64,000 nucleotides of DNA, from NCBI GenBank assembly GCA_040954595.2, contig CM082579.2, positions 15,872,001 to 15,936,000 of the forward strand. Direction: 5' to 3'. Of the stretch, positions 11,720-24,100 are shown piece by piece. Positions within the stretch are counted from its first letter, which is position 1; each line of letters begins with the position of its first letter. The stretch comes from Balanoglossus misakiensis. Lineage: Eukaryota; Hemichordata. The position numbers and the translations under genes are program-made. The notes under the pieces were generated by a model. That model did no database searches and had not been told where the DNA came from. It saw nothing but the letters and a program-made list of their open reading frames with translations.

Positions 11720-12719
11720 TTGTGGTATGTGTGTCAGTCTCATGGTCATTCCCCATTGATAAATAGAGAGACACTATCTTCTTTTGTTGAGTATGTCTCA
11801 TACGAGTCATTGTCATATTTTCTTGTGTACATATGTGTTATGTGTTGTTTTCATGCTGGAAATTGTTTCTAATATACACTCATGTTAATTTCTAACAAGA
11901 TTGTTTTCTCTTTTTGTTTTTCACTATTTGAGAGTGTTTCCCATTGAAAGAAGACGAAGTTTCATAGTAAGGAAGAAGATACTCAAGGCTAATGCCATGA
12001 CTCCAATACTCAAATGCATATAAAGGAGGATTGAAAAGTACTTTTCCACACTTAATGGTGACTTTGAAATCTGTATTCATGTCAGTTTTGACAAACAGTA
12101 GATTAAAAAAATGAGGCATTTTTGATGGATTGAAATGATTTTCCCTAACCACTTGAACGGAAAATGAGATAAAAGTTTTATTGTATATATTTTCTATCAT
12201 TTATGGGGTTAATTCATTTGATTTACATAATACCATTTATTTACCGTTGTTCCTTTTTTCTTACATTGTCATTACAATAATAATGATTGACCAAAAAAGA
12301 TCTTTCTCGGTGTGCTTTTTTGACAGGTTAACATACCATTGACTGTGGAGTACTAAGATGCTGCACATTATGACACATGTTATGCTTCAAGACCAAGTTA
12401 TTTAAGGGCATAGTAACTAACTTTGGGCTATTTTTTATGTATTTTTGTTCAGTGTATCGACTCCTTATTTCTGTTCTACTCCTTAAAGCATGATTAACTG
12501 CCCAGGTTCGGGATCTCAACTTTGGCCTTTGCAAATGAGTTCAGGTCTGGACTAAAATTATGTTTTTTGACAATTGCTGATTGTACAATTATGGCAGTGT
12601 ATAGAATCTAGTAAATGGCATTGCATCATGCTTTGGTGAGTTGAACAAGAAACTGCAGTCACTTGAAAGAGCAAAAATGCTAAAAATGGCCCAAATTTAT
12701 AACTATAGCTTTTAGGTAA

Positions 12720-13400
12720 ACAGAAGCAAAACATGCAATTCAAATGTTTGGCTTGCTTACAAACTGCATTCTGTGTAAGAATGGTTTGTATACATGCCAA
12801 AGCCCAAGCAGAGTGGCTGATTTTTAAACCACTGCTCAAGCATTCTCAGTTTGTCAGCAAACCAGGAAATGCTAATTTTTGGTTTGCTGGCAAACTGAAG
12901 TGATTCATGTTTGGTTTGCTAGCACACCAGTTTTAAGTAGAAGTTGGCTTTCAGACAAGCCAATGTAAATTTTAAGGGTTTACGTACAACCCCCTTGTAT
13001 TATTCGACGGTTTGTTGGCAAGCCATTGTTTTAGAAAGTGGCTTACATGCAAGCCATCATAATATATTCATTGGTTTATATACAAACCCCTTAGATTTGT
13101 GATGGTTTGTTGACAAACCACTGGATAATGAATCGGTGTGTCTTCAAGCTCATTTGCTGAATAGAATGGCAGGCCAGCAAGCCATATTTCATTACTATGG
13201 TTGGCCTACACACCACTCATTAAATTTGCTGTGGTCTATCAGCAAGCCGGTAAGTTATATAAAACGGCTACTCAGCAAGCTAAATTCAAGCCAAAATCAA
13301 GCCAAATTTGAAGAAATGAAAGAAGCCAATTTGCGACAAACAAGCCGGTTTGAATTTGGCTTGAATTTAGCTTGCAGGAAAGCCAGAAGAATTTGCAGTG
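12720..13400. repeat. 3' subterminal palindrome cluster
   Basis: A denser version of the 5' cluster, with many GGTTTGNTNGCAAACC-like inverted motifs (for example TTTGGTTTGCTGGCAAAC near 12880 and TGGTTTGTTGACAAACCA near 13103) down to the CACTG terminus. The flanking sequence differs between ends, so the element has matching motifs rather than long terminal repeats. Confidence 0.7.
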
Positions 13401-16400
13401 TAGAGAAAGCCCGAATTTAACCAGGGCGTTTCAAACACCGACGTTAGTTGGGGGCACGGCCTGCAGTACTGCCGGGTAAGCTGACATCGGCGTACCGCAT
13501 ATAATGTAGGGGGGGGGACAGAACGGTTCATTACTACATTTATTAAATATCAGCTAATTTTGGACAATCATCTAAAATCTAAATCATTTTTTCATATTTG
13601 GATATCTGATGATGTATGAAATTTCCATTATATGTAAAAATGGTGCTGATTATAAAAAATGCACTCTGAATGAGCTGATTTAATACAAAATTGCGTTTTA
13701 TTCGTTTTTGCACCAAAAAGGTCATTTTTAGGCAAAACATTCTTTATTTTTTTAATTCGGTGACCTGATCATATATAAACAATTGCTTGTATGTTGAAAT
13801 TTTTTATGACTTTTAAAAGCAGTGACACTGGCGGCATTCAACACGAAAATAACAATTTTAGCCACAATTTGGTCAAAATGGTAAATTTTTGAAAATTACA
13901 AAAAATACATGTTTTCTACATTTTCGGAAATCTGATGGAGTATAGAATGCTCTTCGTATGTATATATCGATACAAATTCCACAAAAGACCGTCTAATTTG
14001 GCTCACTGCAGACAAAATTGCGTTTTACCAAATTTTCCTTGAAAATGTCATTTTTAGAAAAAAAATAAGAATAAATTCTTTTCTTAGTTTCAAACGGGTA
14101 GAGATACTTTCCACACGGGTTTTCTAACATTGAATTCCCGTTCATCAACTCAGATTTCCTACAGCATAAGTAGGCTAAAACCCTGAGACTTTAGAGCAGA
14201 AACAGTTGCACACTGGTAACGTTGAACAAGTCGATTTTTCTACGGCCTGGCTCGGCTAAATCTCCGTCACAATATGACAGACACTATCGTACGTTAGCAA
14301 TGGTGATCAAGTCAGATTTTCTACGGCATGGCTTGGATAAAGCCCCGGCACTCTAGAGCAGAAACACGCGTACAGAGACCACGTTGATCTACTCACATTC
14401 CCTTCGGCCTGGCACGGCTGATGCCCCGGCACTATATATAGGACACAGACTGGCGTAAGTTAACAACGGTAATCACGTCGGGTTTCCTACGGCCTGGCTC
14501 AGCTGAAGCCCCGGCACTCTAGAGCAGAAACAGGCGTACATTGACCACGTTGATCAAGTCAGATTTCCTACGGCGTGACTCGGCTGGTGCACCGGCTCTA
14601 TATGACACAGACTGGCGTAAGTTATCAACGGTGATTACGTCGGATTTCCTACGGCATGGTTTAGCTAAAGCCCCGGCACTTTAGAGCAGAAACAGGCGTA
14701 CATTGACCACGTTGATCAAGTCAGATTTCCTACGGTGTGACTCGGCTGGTGCACCGGTTCTATATGACACAGACTGGCGTGAGTTATCAACGGTGATTAC
14801 GCCGGATTTCCTACGGCATGGTTTAGCTGAAGCCCCGGCACTTTAGAGCGGAAACACGCGTACATTGACCACGATGATCAAGTCAGATCTCCTACGGCCT
14901 GGCTCGACTAAAACCCCGGCACACCATGACAGACACTAGCGTTCGTTAGCAACGGTGATCAAGTCGGATTTCCTTCGGCCTGGCTCTGCAAAAGACCCGA
15001 CACATTAGTACAAAGACGTTGGCTAAGTCGGGCAAACCGAAGAGGGAAAGTCACAGCGGGTCAACACTCGACATTTGTTCGGGTAGGACTGCATTATTGC
15101 CTGTCAATTTATAGAGAAAGCCCGAATTTAACCAGGGCGTTTCAAACACCGACGTTATTTGGGGGCACGGCCTGCAGTACTGCCGGGTAAGCTGACATCG
15201 GCGTACCGCATATAATGTAGGGGGGGGGGGGACAGAACGGTTCAATACTACATTTATTAGATATCAGCTAATTTTGGACAATCATCTAAAATCTAAATCA
15301 TTTTTTCATATTTGGATATCTGATGATGTATGAAATTTCCATTATATGTAAAAATGGTGCTGATTATAAAAAATGCACTCTGAATGAGCTGATTTAATAC
15401 AAAATTGCGTTTTATTCGTTTTTGCACCAAAAAGGTCATTTTTAGGCAAAACATTCTTTATTTTTTTAATTCGGTGACCTGATCATATATAAGCAATTGC
15501 TTGCATGTTAAAAGTTTTTATGACTTTTAAAAGCAGTGACACTGGCGGCATTCAACACGAAAATAACAATTTTAACCACAATTTGGTCAAAATGGTAAAT
15601 TTTTGAAAATTACAAAAAATACCTGTTTTCTACATTTTCGGAAATCTGATGGAGTATAGAATGCTCTTCGTATATATATATCGATACCAATTCCACAAAA
15701 GACCATCTAATTTGGCTCACTGCAGACAAAATTGCGTTTTACCAAATTTTCCTTGAAAATGTCATTTTTAGAAAAATAAAATAAAAAAACCTTCGTTCTT
15801 TGAATTTGGTGCCCTCATCATATATGACATGTTGATTGTATGTTAAAACTTTTGACCACTCCAAAAATGCAGAGATATTGACGGAATTCAAGAAAAAATA
15901 GCCATTTTGGCCATATTTTGACAAAATGGTAAATTTTTAAAAAATCATAAAAAATAAAACTCTTTTCTGCATTTTCGGAAATATTATGGAGCATGAAGTG
16001 TCGTTCTCTTGTAAAAAGTGCTGCAAATTCCAGAAAATGTGGTATAATTTGAATCACCCAAGACAAAATTACCATTTTCGACTTGTTTTCGAAAAATTGT
16101 CTTTTTTACAAAATAAATAAGAATAAATTCTTTTCTTAGTTTCAAACGGGTAGAGATACTTTCCACACGGGTTTTCTAACATTGAATTCCCGTTCATCAA
16201 CTCAGATTTCCTATAGCATAAGTCGGCTAAAACCCAGACACTCTAGAGCAGAAACAGTTGCACACTGGTAACGTTGAACAAGTCGATTTTTCTACGGCCT
16301 GGCTCGGCTAAATCTCCGTCACAATATGACAGACACTAGCGTACGTTAGCAACGGTGATCAAGTCAGATTTTCTACGGCATGGCTTGGATAAAGCCCCGG

Positions 16401-19361
16401 CACTCTAGAGCAGAAACACGCGTACAGAGACCACGTTGATGAAGTCTGATCTCCTACGGCTTGGCTCGACTAAAACCCCGGCACACTATGACAGACACTT
16501 GCGTTATTATTATTATTATTATTAAGAATTGTTTAAAATGCGCTACACATACGTCTCAGCGCATTGTGCACAGCTAAAACAGTAGATTAAAAAATACAAG
16601 GCTGGTAAAAATAGTTAAAAGGACACAATCGAACACGTTACACATAAAACCGAGTAAAAAGGTATGTTTTCAAATTACGCTTAAAAATATTGAGCGTTCG
16701 TTAGCAACGTTGATCAAGTCAGATTTCCTACGGCATGGCTTTGCTAAAGCCCTGACACTCTAGAGCAGAAACACGCGTACAGAGACCACGTTGATCGACT
16801 AACATTTCCTTCGGCCTGGCACGGCTGATGCCCCGGCACTATATATAGGACACAGACTGGCGTAAGTTAACAACGGTAATCACGTCGGGTTTCCTACGGC
16901 CTGGCTCAGCTGAAGCCCCGGCACTCTAGAGCAGAAACAGGCGTACATTGACCACGTTGATCAAGTCAGATTTCCTACGGCGTGACTCGGCTGGTGAACC
17001 GGCTCTATATGACACAGACTGGCGTAAGTTATCAACGGTGATTACGTCGGATTTCCTACGGCCTGGTTTAGCTGAAGCCCCGGCACTTTAGAGCGGAAAC
17101 ACGCGTACATTGACCACGATGATCAAGGCAGATCTCCTACGGCCTGGTTCGACTAAAACCCCGGCACACCATGACAGACACTAGCGTTCGTTAGCAACGG
17201 TGATCAAGTCGGATTTCCTTCGGCCTGGATCTGCAAAAGACCCGACACTCTAGTACAAAGACGTTGGCTAAGTCGGGCAAACCGAAGAGGGAAAGTCACA
17301 GCGGGTCAACACTCGACATTTGTTCCGGTAGGACTGCATTATTGCCTGTCAATTTATAGAGAAAGCCCGAATTTAACCAGGGCGTTACAAACACCGACGT
17401 TAGTTGGGGGCAAGGCCTGCAGTACTTCCGGGTAAGCTGACATCGGCGTACCGCATATGATATAGGGGGGGGGGGGGGGGGAAACAGAACGGTTCAATAC
17501 TACATTTATTAGATATCAGCTAATTTTGGACAATCATCTAAAATCTAAATCATTTTTTCATATTTGGATATCTGATGATGTATGAAATTTCCATTATATG
17601 TAAAAATGGTGTTGATTATAAAAAATGCACTCTGAATGAACTGATTTAATACAAAATTACGTTTTATTCGTTTTTGCACCTAAAAGGTCATTTTTAGGCA
17701 AAACATTCTTTATTTTTTTAATTCGGTGACCTGATCATATATAAAGAATGGCTTGTATGTTAAAAGTTTTTATGACTTTTAAAAGCAGTGACACTGGCGG
17801 CATTCAACACGAAAATAACAATTTTAGCCACAATTTGGTCAAAATGGTAAATTTTTGAAAATTACAAAAAATACATGTTTTCTACATTTTCGGAAATCTG
17901 ATGGAGTATAGAATGCTCTTCGTATGTATATATCGATACAAATTCCACAAAAGACCGTCTAATTTGGCTCACTGCAGACAAAATTGCGTTTTACCAAATT
18001 TTCCTTGAAAATGTCATTTTTAGAAAAAAAATAAGAATAAATTCTTTTCTTAGTTTCAAACGGGTAGAGATACTTTCCACACGGGTTTTCTAACATTGAA
18101 TTCCCGTTCATCAACTCAGATTTCCTACAGCATAAGTCGGCTAAAACCCTGAGACTTTAGAGCAGAAACAGTTGCACACTGGTAACGTTGAACAAGTCGA
18201 TTTTTCTACGGCCTGGCTCGGCTAAATCTCCGTCACAATATGACAGACACTATCGTACGTTAGCAATGGTGATCAAGTCAGATTTTCTACGGCATGGCTT
18301 GGATAAAGCCCCGGCACTCTAGAGCAGAAACACGCGTACAGAGACCACGTTGATCTACTCACATTTCCTTCGGCCTGGCACGGCTGATGCCCCGGCACTA
18401 TATATAGGACACAGACTGGCGTAAGTTAACAACGGTAATCACGTCGGGTTTCCTACGGCCTGGCTCAGCTGAAGCCCCGGCACTCTAGAGCAGAAACAGG
18501 CGTACATTGACCACGTTGATCAAGTCAGATTTCCTACGGCGTGACTCGGCTGGTGCACCGGCTCTATATGACACAGACTGGCGTAAGTTATCAACGGTGA
18601 TTACGTCGGATTTCCTACGGCATGGTTTAGCTAAAGCCCCGGCACTTTAGAGCAGAAACAGGCGTACATTGACCACGTTGATCAAGTCAGATTTCCTACG
18701 GTGTGACTCGGCTGGTGCACCGGTTCTATATGACACAGACTGGCGTGAGTTATCAACGGTGATTACGCCGGATTTCCTACGGCATGGTTTAGCTGAAGCC
18801 CCGGCACTTTAGAGCGGAAACACGCGTACATTGACCACGATGATCAAGTCAGATCTCCTACGGCCTGGCTCGACTAAAACCCCGGCACACCATGACAGAC
18901 ACTAGCGTTCGTTAGCAACGGTGATCAAGTCGGATTTCCTTCGGCCTGGCTCTGCAAAAGACCCGACACATTAGTACAAAGACGTTGGCTAAGTCGGGCA
19001 AACCGAAGAGGGAAAGTCACAGCGGGTCAACACTCGACATTTGTTCGGGTAGGACTGCATTATTGCCTGTCAATTTATAGAGAAAGCCCGAATTTAACCA
19101 GGGCGTTTCAAACACCGACGTTATTTGGGGGCACGGCCTGCAGTACTGCCGGGTAAGCTGACATCGGCGTACCGCATATAATGTAGGGGGGGGGGACAGA
19201 ACGGTTCAATACTACATTTATTAGATATCAGCTAATTTTGGACAATCATCTAAAATCTAAATCATTTTTTCATATTTGGATATCTGATGATGTATGAAAT
19301 TTCCATTATATGTAAAAATGGTGCTGATTATAAAAAATGCACTCTGAATGAGCTGATTTAA
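13401..19361. repeat. Macrosatellite array, block 2, with a ~3.96-kb higher-order unit
   Basis: G tracts are at 13509, 15220, 17465 and 19186, giving spacings of 1711, 2245 and 1721 bp. The short monomers lack one ~337-bp AT-rich unit (junctions near 14060 and 18030, where a run of A leads straight into GAATAAATTC). The 2245-bp monomer carries the retroposon at 16506. Short plus long monomer (~3.96 kb) recurs almost unchanged from 17465 to 23262 once the foldback element is removed, so the higher-order unit is a dimer. No gene is supported. Confidence 0.93.
16506..16692 (-). repeat. Short retroposon insertion, copy 2
   Basis: Same 187-bp sequence, same monomer position and same orientation as the insertion at 6166. 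The left target copy reads TGCGTT (one substitution) and the right one AGCGTT. The identical site shows it was copied with its monomer. Confidence 0.6.
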
Positions 19362-20009
19362 AGTGAACCGACACCTTCCTTGTAGAGAGATTCTAATAAA
19401 ATCTTTGTGAAAAACATGAGTGATTTGCGTCGTTTTTATTCACTTTCACTTATCGCGCAGCAGCGTAGCGTCGATCTCGATATGCAGTGGGACGTCACCA
19501 ACTACGCACCAGTAGCAGACGCCACCGTGCGCACGCTAACGTACACAGACAGTTGACATGGCTGGCTCCCTCGCAAGTGGGAGCAAAAACAGAGTTGGCA
19601 AAAACACGGTGAAAGGTTTTATAAGAGTTCCCGACCCTTCGGTGGACAGTCAAAATGCAAATCGACCTGAAAAATGGGTGTCAAACATTGGCATATTATT
19701 TCGGTGCTTATTGCTGAGACAGATGATACTTTTGCTTCGGAAATGTTCGTGTTCAACTAGGCCCTATATCGTGAAGCATATTGCAAAAAAAAACAAAAAA
19801 ACTACACAGCAAAAATTGTCGAAACAGCCGGGGCTCCTGATTTCCTTTGATCACCATATGACGAAACCGAATTTTTGGCACTGTAAATCAAAACTCTGAT
19901 CGGAAGAAAGTAGTGTGGCGGAAATAGGCCTACTAGTGAACACTGTTTTTGTCGCGTACCCAAGCTGTGAATGCATCGCAAAACCATTTCCAAAGACAAA
20001 AACGACCAC
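19362..20009 (+). repeat. Left inverted arm of foldback element
   Basis: A 648-bp terminal inverted repeat. It contains an open frame at 19558-19899 (113 codons from MAGSLASGSK) that recurs in the other arm solely because the arms are copies. I recognise no domain in it and do not call it a gene. Confidence 0.9.
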
Positions 20010-20332
20010 GCGATATTGAGTTTTCAAACGAAGATATCGTCGGATTTTTGTACGAACCCGAATACAGCAGCGATGAGATGGTAGGCGACTCAAGTGAAAC
20101 TGATTCCAATAGTACAGAGGCAAGTGTAGACAGCAAAGATGACCGAGAAGAGTGATCGGCTTCGTCTTTCATCACGCTCATGCTCATGGTGTAGCTGCGC
20201 TGCGGTAAATGCGAAGTTATTTCTACTGTCAAGGAATGCCGGTGCTGCCATGAAATAGATGTCTTGACAAGGCAGTTAGATAAAGACTTGAATGACATAT
20301 CACGAAGCCATGCGATAATTTTTGACATTTAG
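19949..20332 (+). pseudogene. Broken gene fragment resembling the P2X7-type intracellular cysteine-rich (P2RX7_C-like) protein family
   Basis: The first part is open from 19949 to a stop at 20153-20155. It contains an IVGFLYEPEYSSDE motif followed by a Ser/Asp/Glu-rich stretch, similar to the N-terminus of invertebrate and fish proteins annotated as P2X7-like. Further downstream, another frame gives WCSC (20187-20198) and, after an apparent 5-bp duplication (20194-20203), CGKCEVI then KECRCCHEID, ending at TAG 20330-20332. The pattern WCxC-GxC-x(n)-CxCCxE is the cysteine-rich core of that family. Two frame breaks and an early stop make it a pseudogene. It spans the left arm end and the unique centre, so it was probably captured by the transposon. 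The family call is from motif recall and needs a profile search. Confidence 0.55.
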
Positions 20333-20542
20333 TCACCCATGTCATAATAGGGACCCTCGTGATTTCCCAAAAGAATAGAAAGTAAGCCTATTGTCACTCT
20401 CGCGAAAATGTCTACCACACGTGTCTACCATCCTTTACGTTGATCAACAGCTGTGAAAAGATGCGGCTTTGTTGATCAAAGGGAGGCAGAAACTCCGATT
20501 GTCATGTTTCGAGTACATCTGTGGTGCTTCCAGATGGTAGAG
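20333..20542. other. Remainder of foldback element centre
   Basis: Unique sequence between the gene fragment and the right arm. It includes TGATCAACAGCTG and TTGATCAAAG near 20440-20480, which could pair locally. No ORF or motif was recognised. Confidence 0.5.
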
Positions 20543-21190
20543 GTGGTCGTTTTTGTCTTTGGAAATGGTTTTGCGATGCATTCACAGCTTGGGTACGCGA
20601 CAAAAACAGTGTTCACTAGTAGGCCTATTTCCGCCACACTACTTTCTCCCGATCAGAGTTTTGATTTACAGTGCCAAAAATTCGGTTTCGTCATATGGTG
20701 ATCAAAGGAAATCAGGAGCCCCGGCTGTTTCGACAATTTTTGCTGTGTAGTTTTTTTTTTTTTTTTTGCAATATGCTTCACGATATAGGGCCTAGTTGAA
20801 CACGAACATTTCCGAAGCAAAAGTATCATCTGTCTCAGCAATAAGCACCGAAATAATATGCCAATGTTTGACACCCATTTTTCAGGTCGATTTGCATTTT
20901 GACTGTCCACCGAAGGGTCGGGAACTCTTATAAAACCTTTCACCGTGTTTTTGCCAACTCTGTTTTTGCTCCCACTTGCGAGGGAGCCAGCCATGTCAAC
21001 TGTCTGTGTACGTTAGCGTGCGCACGGTGGCGTCTGCTACTGGTGCGTAGTTGGTGACGTCACACTGCATATCGAGATCGACGCTACGCTGCTGCGCGAT
21101 AAATGAAAGTGAATAAAAACGACGCAAATCACTCATGTTTTTCACAAAGATTTTATTAGAATCTCTCTACAAGGAAGGTGTCGGTTCACT
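20543..21190 (-). repeat. Right inverted arm of foldback element
   Basis: Reverse complement of 19362-20009, same length. The visible differences include one C-to-A interruption within a long A tract and single substitutions near 19427/21105, 19491/21060 and 19903/20649 (approximate pairs). Confidence 0.9.
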
Positions 21191-24100
21191 TTAATACAAA
21201 ATTGCGTTTTATTCGTTTTTGCACCAAAAAGGTCATTTTTAGGCAAAACATTCTTTATTTTTTTAATTCGGTGACCTGATCATATATAAGCAATTGCTTG
21301 CATGTTAAAAGTTTTTATGACTTTTAAAAGCAGTGACACTGGCGGCATTCAACACGAAAATAACAATTTTAACCACAATTTGGTCAAAATGGTAAATTTT
21401 TGAAAATTACAAAAAATACCTGTTTTCTACATTTTCGGAAATCTGATGGAGTATAGAATGCTCTTCGTATATATATATCGATACCAATTCCACAAAAGAC
21501 CATCTAATTTGGCTCACTGCAGACAAAATTGCGTTTTACCAAATTTTCCTTGAAAATGTCATTTTTAGAAAAATAAAATAAAAAAACCTTCGTTCTTTGA
21601 ATTTGGTGCCCTCATCATATATGACATGTTGATTGTATGTTAAAACTTTCGACCACTCCAAAAATGCAGAGATATTGACGGAATTCAAGAAAAAATAGCC
21701 ATTTTGGCCATATTTTGACAAAATGGTAAATTTTTAAAAAATCATAAAAAATAAAACTCTTTTCTGCATTTTCGGAAATATTATGGAGCATGAAGTGTCG
21801 TTCTCTTGTAAAAAGTGCTGCAAATTCCAGAAAATGTGGTATAATTTGAATCACCCAAGACAAAATTACCATTTTCGACTTGTTTTCGAAAAATTGTCTT
21901 TTTTACAAAATAAATAAGAATAAATTCTTTTCTTAGTTTCAAACGGGTAGAGATACTTTCCACACGGGTTTTCTAACATTGAATTCCCGTTCATCAACTC
22001 AGATTTCCTATAGCATAAGTCGGCTAAAACCCAGACACTCTAGAGCAGAAACAGTTGCACACTGGTAACGTTGAACAAGTCGATTTTTCTACGGCCTGGC
22101 TCGGCTAAATCTCCGTCACAATATGACAGACACTAGCGTACGTTAGCAACGGTGATCAAGTCAGATTTTCTACGGCATGGCTTGGATAAAGCCCCGGCAC
22201 TCTAGAGCAGAAACACGCGTACAGAGACCACGTTGATGAAGTCTGATCTCCTACGGCTTGGCTCGACTAAAACCCCGGCACACTATGACAGACACTTGCG
22301 TTATTATTATTATTATTATTAAGAATTGTTTAAAATGCGCTACACATACGTCTCAGCGCATTGTGCACAGCTAAAACAGTAGATTAAAAAATACAAGGCT
22401 GGTAAAAATAGTTAAAAGGACACAATCGAACACGTTACACATAAAACCGAGTAAAAAGGTATGTTTTCAAATTACGCTTAAAAATATTGAGCGTTCGTTA
22501 GCAACGTTGATCAAGTCAGATTTCCTACGGCATGGCTTTGCTAAAGCCCTGACACTCTAGAGCAGAAACACGCGTACAGAGACCACGTTGATCGACTAAC
22601 ATTTCCTTCGGCCTGGCACGGCTGATGCCCCGGCACTATATATAGGACACAGACTGGCGTAAGTTAACAACGGTAATCACGTCGGGTTTCCTACGGCCTG
22701 GCTCAGCTGAAGCCCCGGCACTCTAGAGCAGAAACAGGCGTACATTGACCACGTTGATCAAGTCAGATTTCCTACGGCGTGACTCGGCTGGTGAACCGGC
22801 TCTATATGACACAGACTGGCGTAAGTTATCAACGGTGATTACGTCGGATTTCCTACGGCCTGGTTTAGCTGAAGCCCCGGCACTTTAGAGCGGAAACACG
22901 CGTACATTGACCACGATGATCAAGGCAGATCTCCTACGGCCTGGTTCGACTAAAACCCCGGCACACCATGACAGACACTAGCGTTCGTTAGCAACGGTGA
23001 TCAAGTCGGATTTCCTTCGGCCTGGCTCTGCAAAAGACCCGACACTCTAGTACAAAGACGTTGGCTAAGTCGGGCAAACCGAAGAGGGAAAGTCACAGCG
23101 GGTCAACACTCGACATTTGTACCGGTAGGACTGCATTATTGCCTGTCAATTTATAGAGAAAGCCCGAATTTAACCAGGGCGTTACAAACACCGACGTTAG
23201 TTGGGGGCAAGGCCTGCAGTACTTCCGGGTAAGCTGACATCGGCGTACCGCATATGATATAGGGGGGGGGGGGGGGAAACAGAACGGTTCAATACTACAT
23301 TTATTAGATATCAGCTAATTTTGGACAATCATCTAAAATCTAAATCATTTTTTCATATTTGGATATCTGATGATGTATGAAATTTCCATTATATGTAAAA
23401 ATGGTGCTGATTATAAAAAATGCACTCTGAATGAACTGATTTAATACAAAATTACGTTTTATTCGTTTTTGCACCTAAAAGGTCATTTTTAGGCAAAACA
23501 TTCTTTATTTTTTTAATTCGGTGACCTGATCATATATAAAGAATGGCTTGTATGTTAAAAGTTTTTATGACTTTTAAAAGCAGTGACACTGGCGGCATTC
23601 AACACGAAAATAACAATTTTAGCCATAATTTGGTCAAAATGGTAAATTTTTGAAAATTACAAAAAATACCTGTTTTCTACATTTTCGGAAATCTGATGGA
23701 GTATAGAATGCTCTTCGTATGTATATATCGATACAAATTCCACAAAAGACAATCTAATTTGGCTCACTGCAGACAAAATTGCGTTTTACCAAATGTTCCT
23801 TGAAAATGTCATTTTTAGAAAAAAAATAAGAATAAATTCTTTTCTTAGTTTCAAACGGGTAGAGATACTTTCCACACGGGTTTTCTAACATTGAATTCCC
23901 GTTCATCAACTCAGATTTCCTACAGCATAAGTCGGCTAAAACCCTGAGACTTTAGAGCAGAAACAGTTGCACACTGGTAACGTTGAACAAGTCGATTTTT
24001 CTACGGCCTGGCTCGGCTAAATCTCCGTCACAATATGACAGACACTATCGTACGTTAGCAACGGTGATCAAGTCAGATTTTCTACGGCATGGCTTGGATA

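Larger units (their letters stand above)
9239..13400. mobile_element. Non-autonomous DNA transposon with CACTG ends and TA target duplication
   Basis: The ends are CACTGCAAATTCT and its inverted complement (13 bp perfect). TA flanks both sides (9237-9238, 13401-13402), and removing the element with one TA restores the uninterrupted AATTTATAGAG found in other monomers. There is no long ORF in its 4162 bp. Both subterminal zones carry many variants of a short palindrome of the type GGTTTGC-N-GCAAACC with AAGCC/GGCTT boxes. CACTR ends plus subterminal repeats are known for the CMC (CACTA) superfamily; a TA duplication also fits Tc1/mariner-type elements, so the superfamily is undecided. Mobilisation in trans is inferred from the absence of coding capacity. 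Confidence 0.8.
19362..21190. mobile_element. TTAA-flanked foldback DNA transposon with 648-bp inverted arms
   Basis: TTAA lies on both sides (19358-19361, 21191-21194), and excision with one TTAA restores GCTGATTTAATACAAAATT seen in other monomers. The termini are AGTGAACCGACACC and its complement. Arms 19362-20009 and 20543-21190 are both 648 bp and differ at only about four bases by eye, implying recent origin or arm-to-arm conversion. A 533-bp unique centre separates them. TTAA duplication is typical of piggyBac and also Kolobok elements; the termini do not start CCC as in classical piggyBac, so the superfamily is uncertain. No transposase is visible, so mobilisation would be in trans. 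Confidence 0.85.

Noticed and set aside
19558-19899. 113-codon ORF in the left foldback arm (mirrored at 20653-20994)
   Set aside because: The duplication is due only to the inverted arms, no domain is recognisable, and composition looks non-coding after codon ~80.
19949-20155. N-terminus of a piggyBac transposase, suggested by the TTAA duplication and the acidic Ser/Asp-rich stretch
   Set aside because: The downstream cysteine-rich WCxC/CxCCxE block and the GFLYEPE motif fit a P2X7-tail-like protein better; no DDD catalytic core is present.
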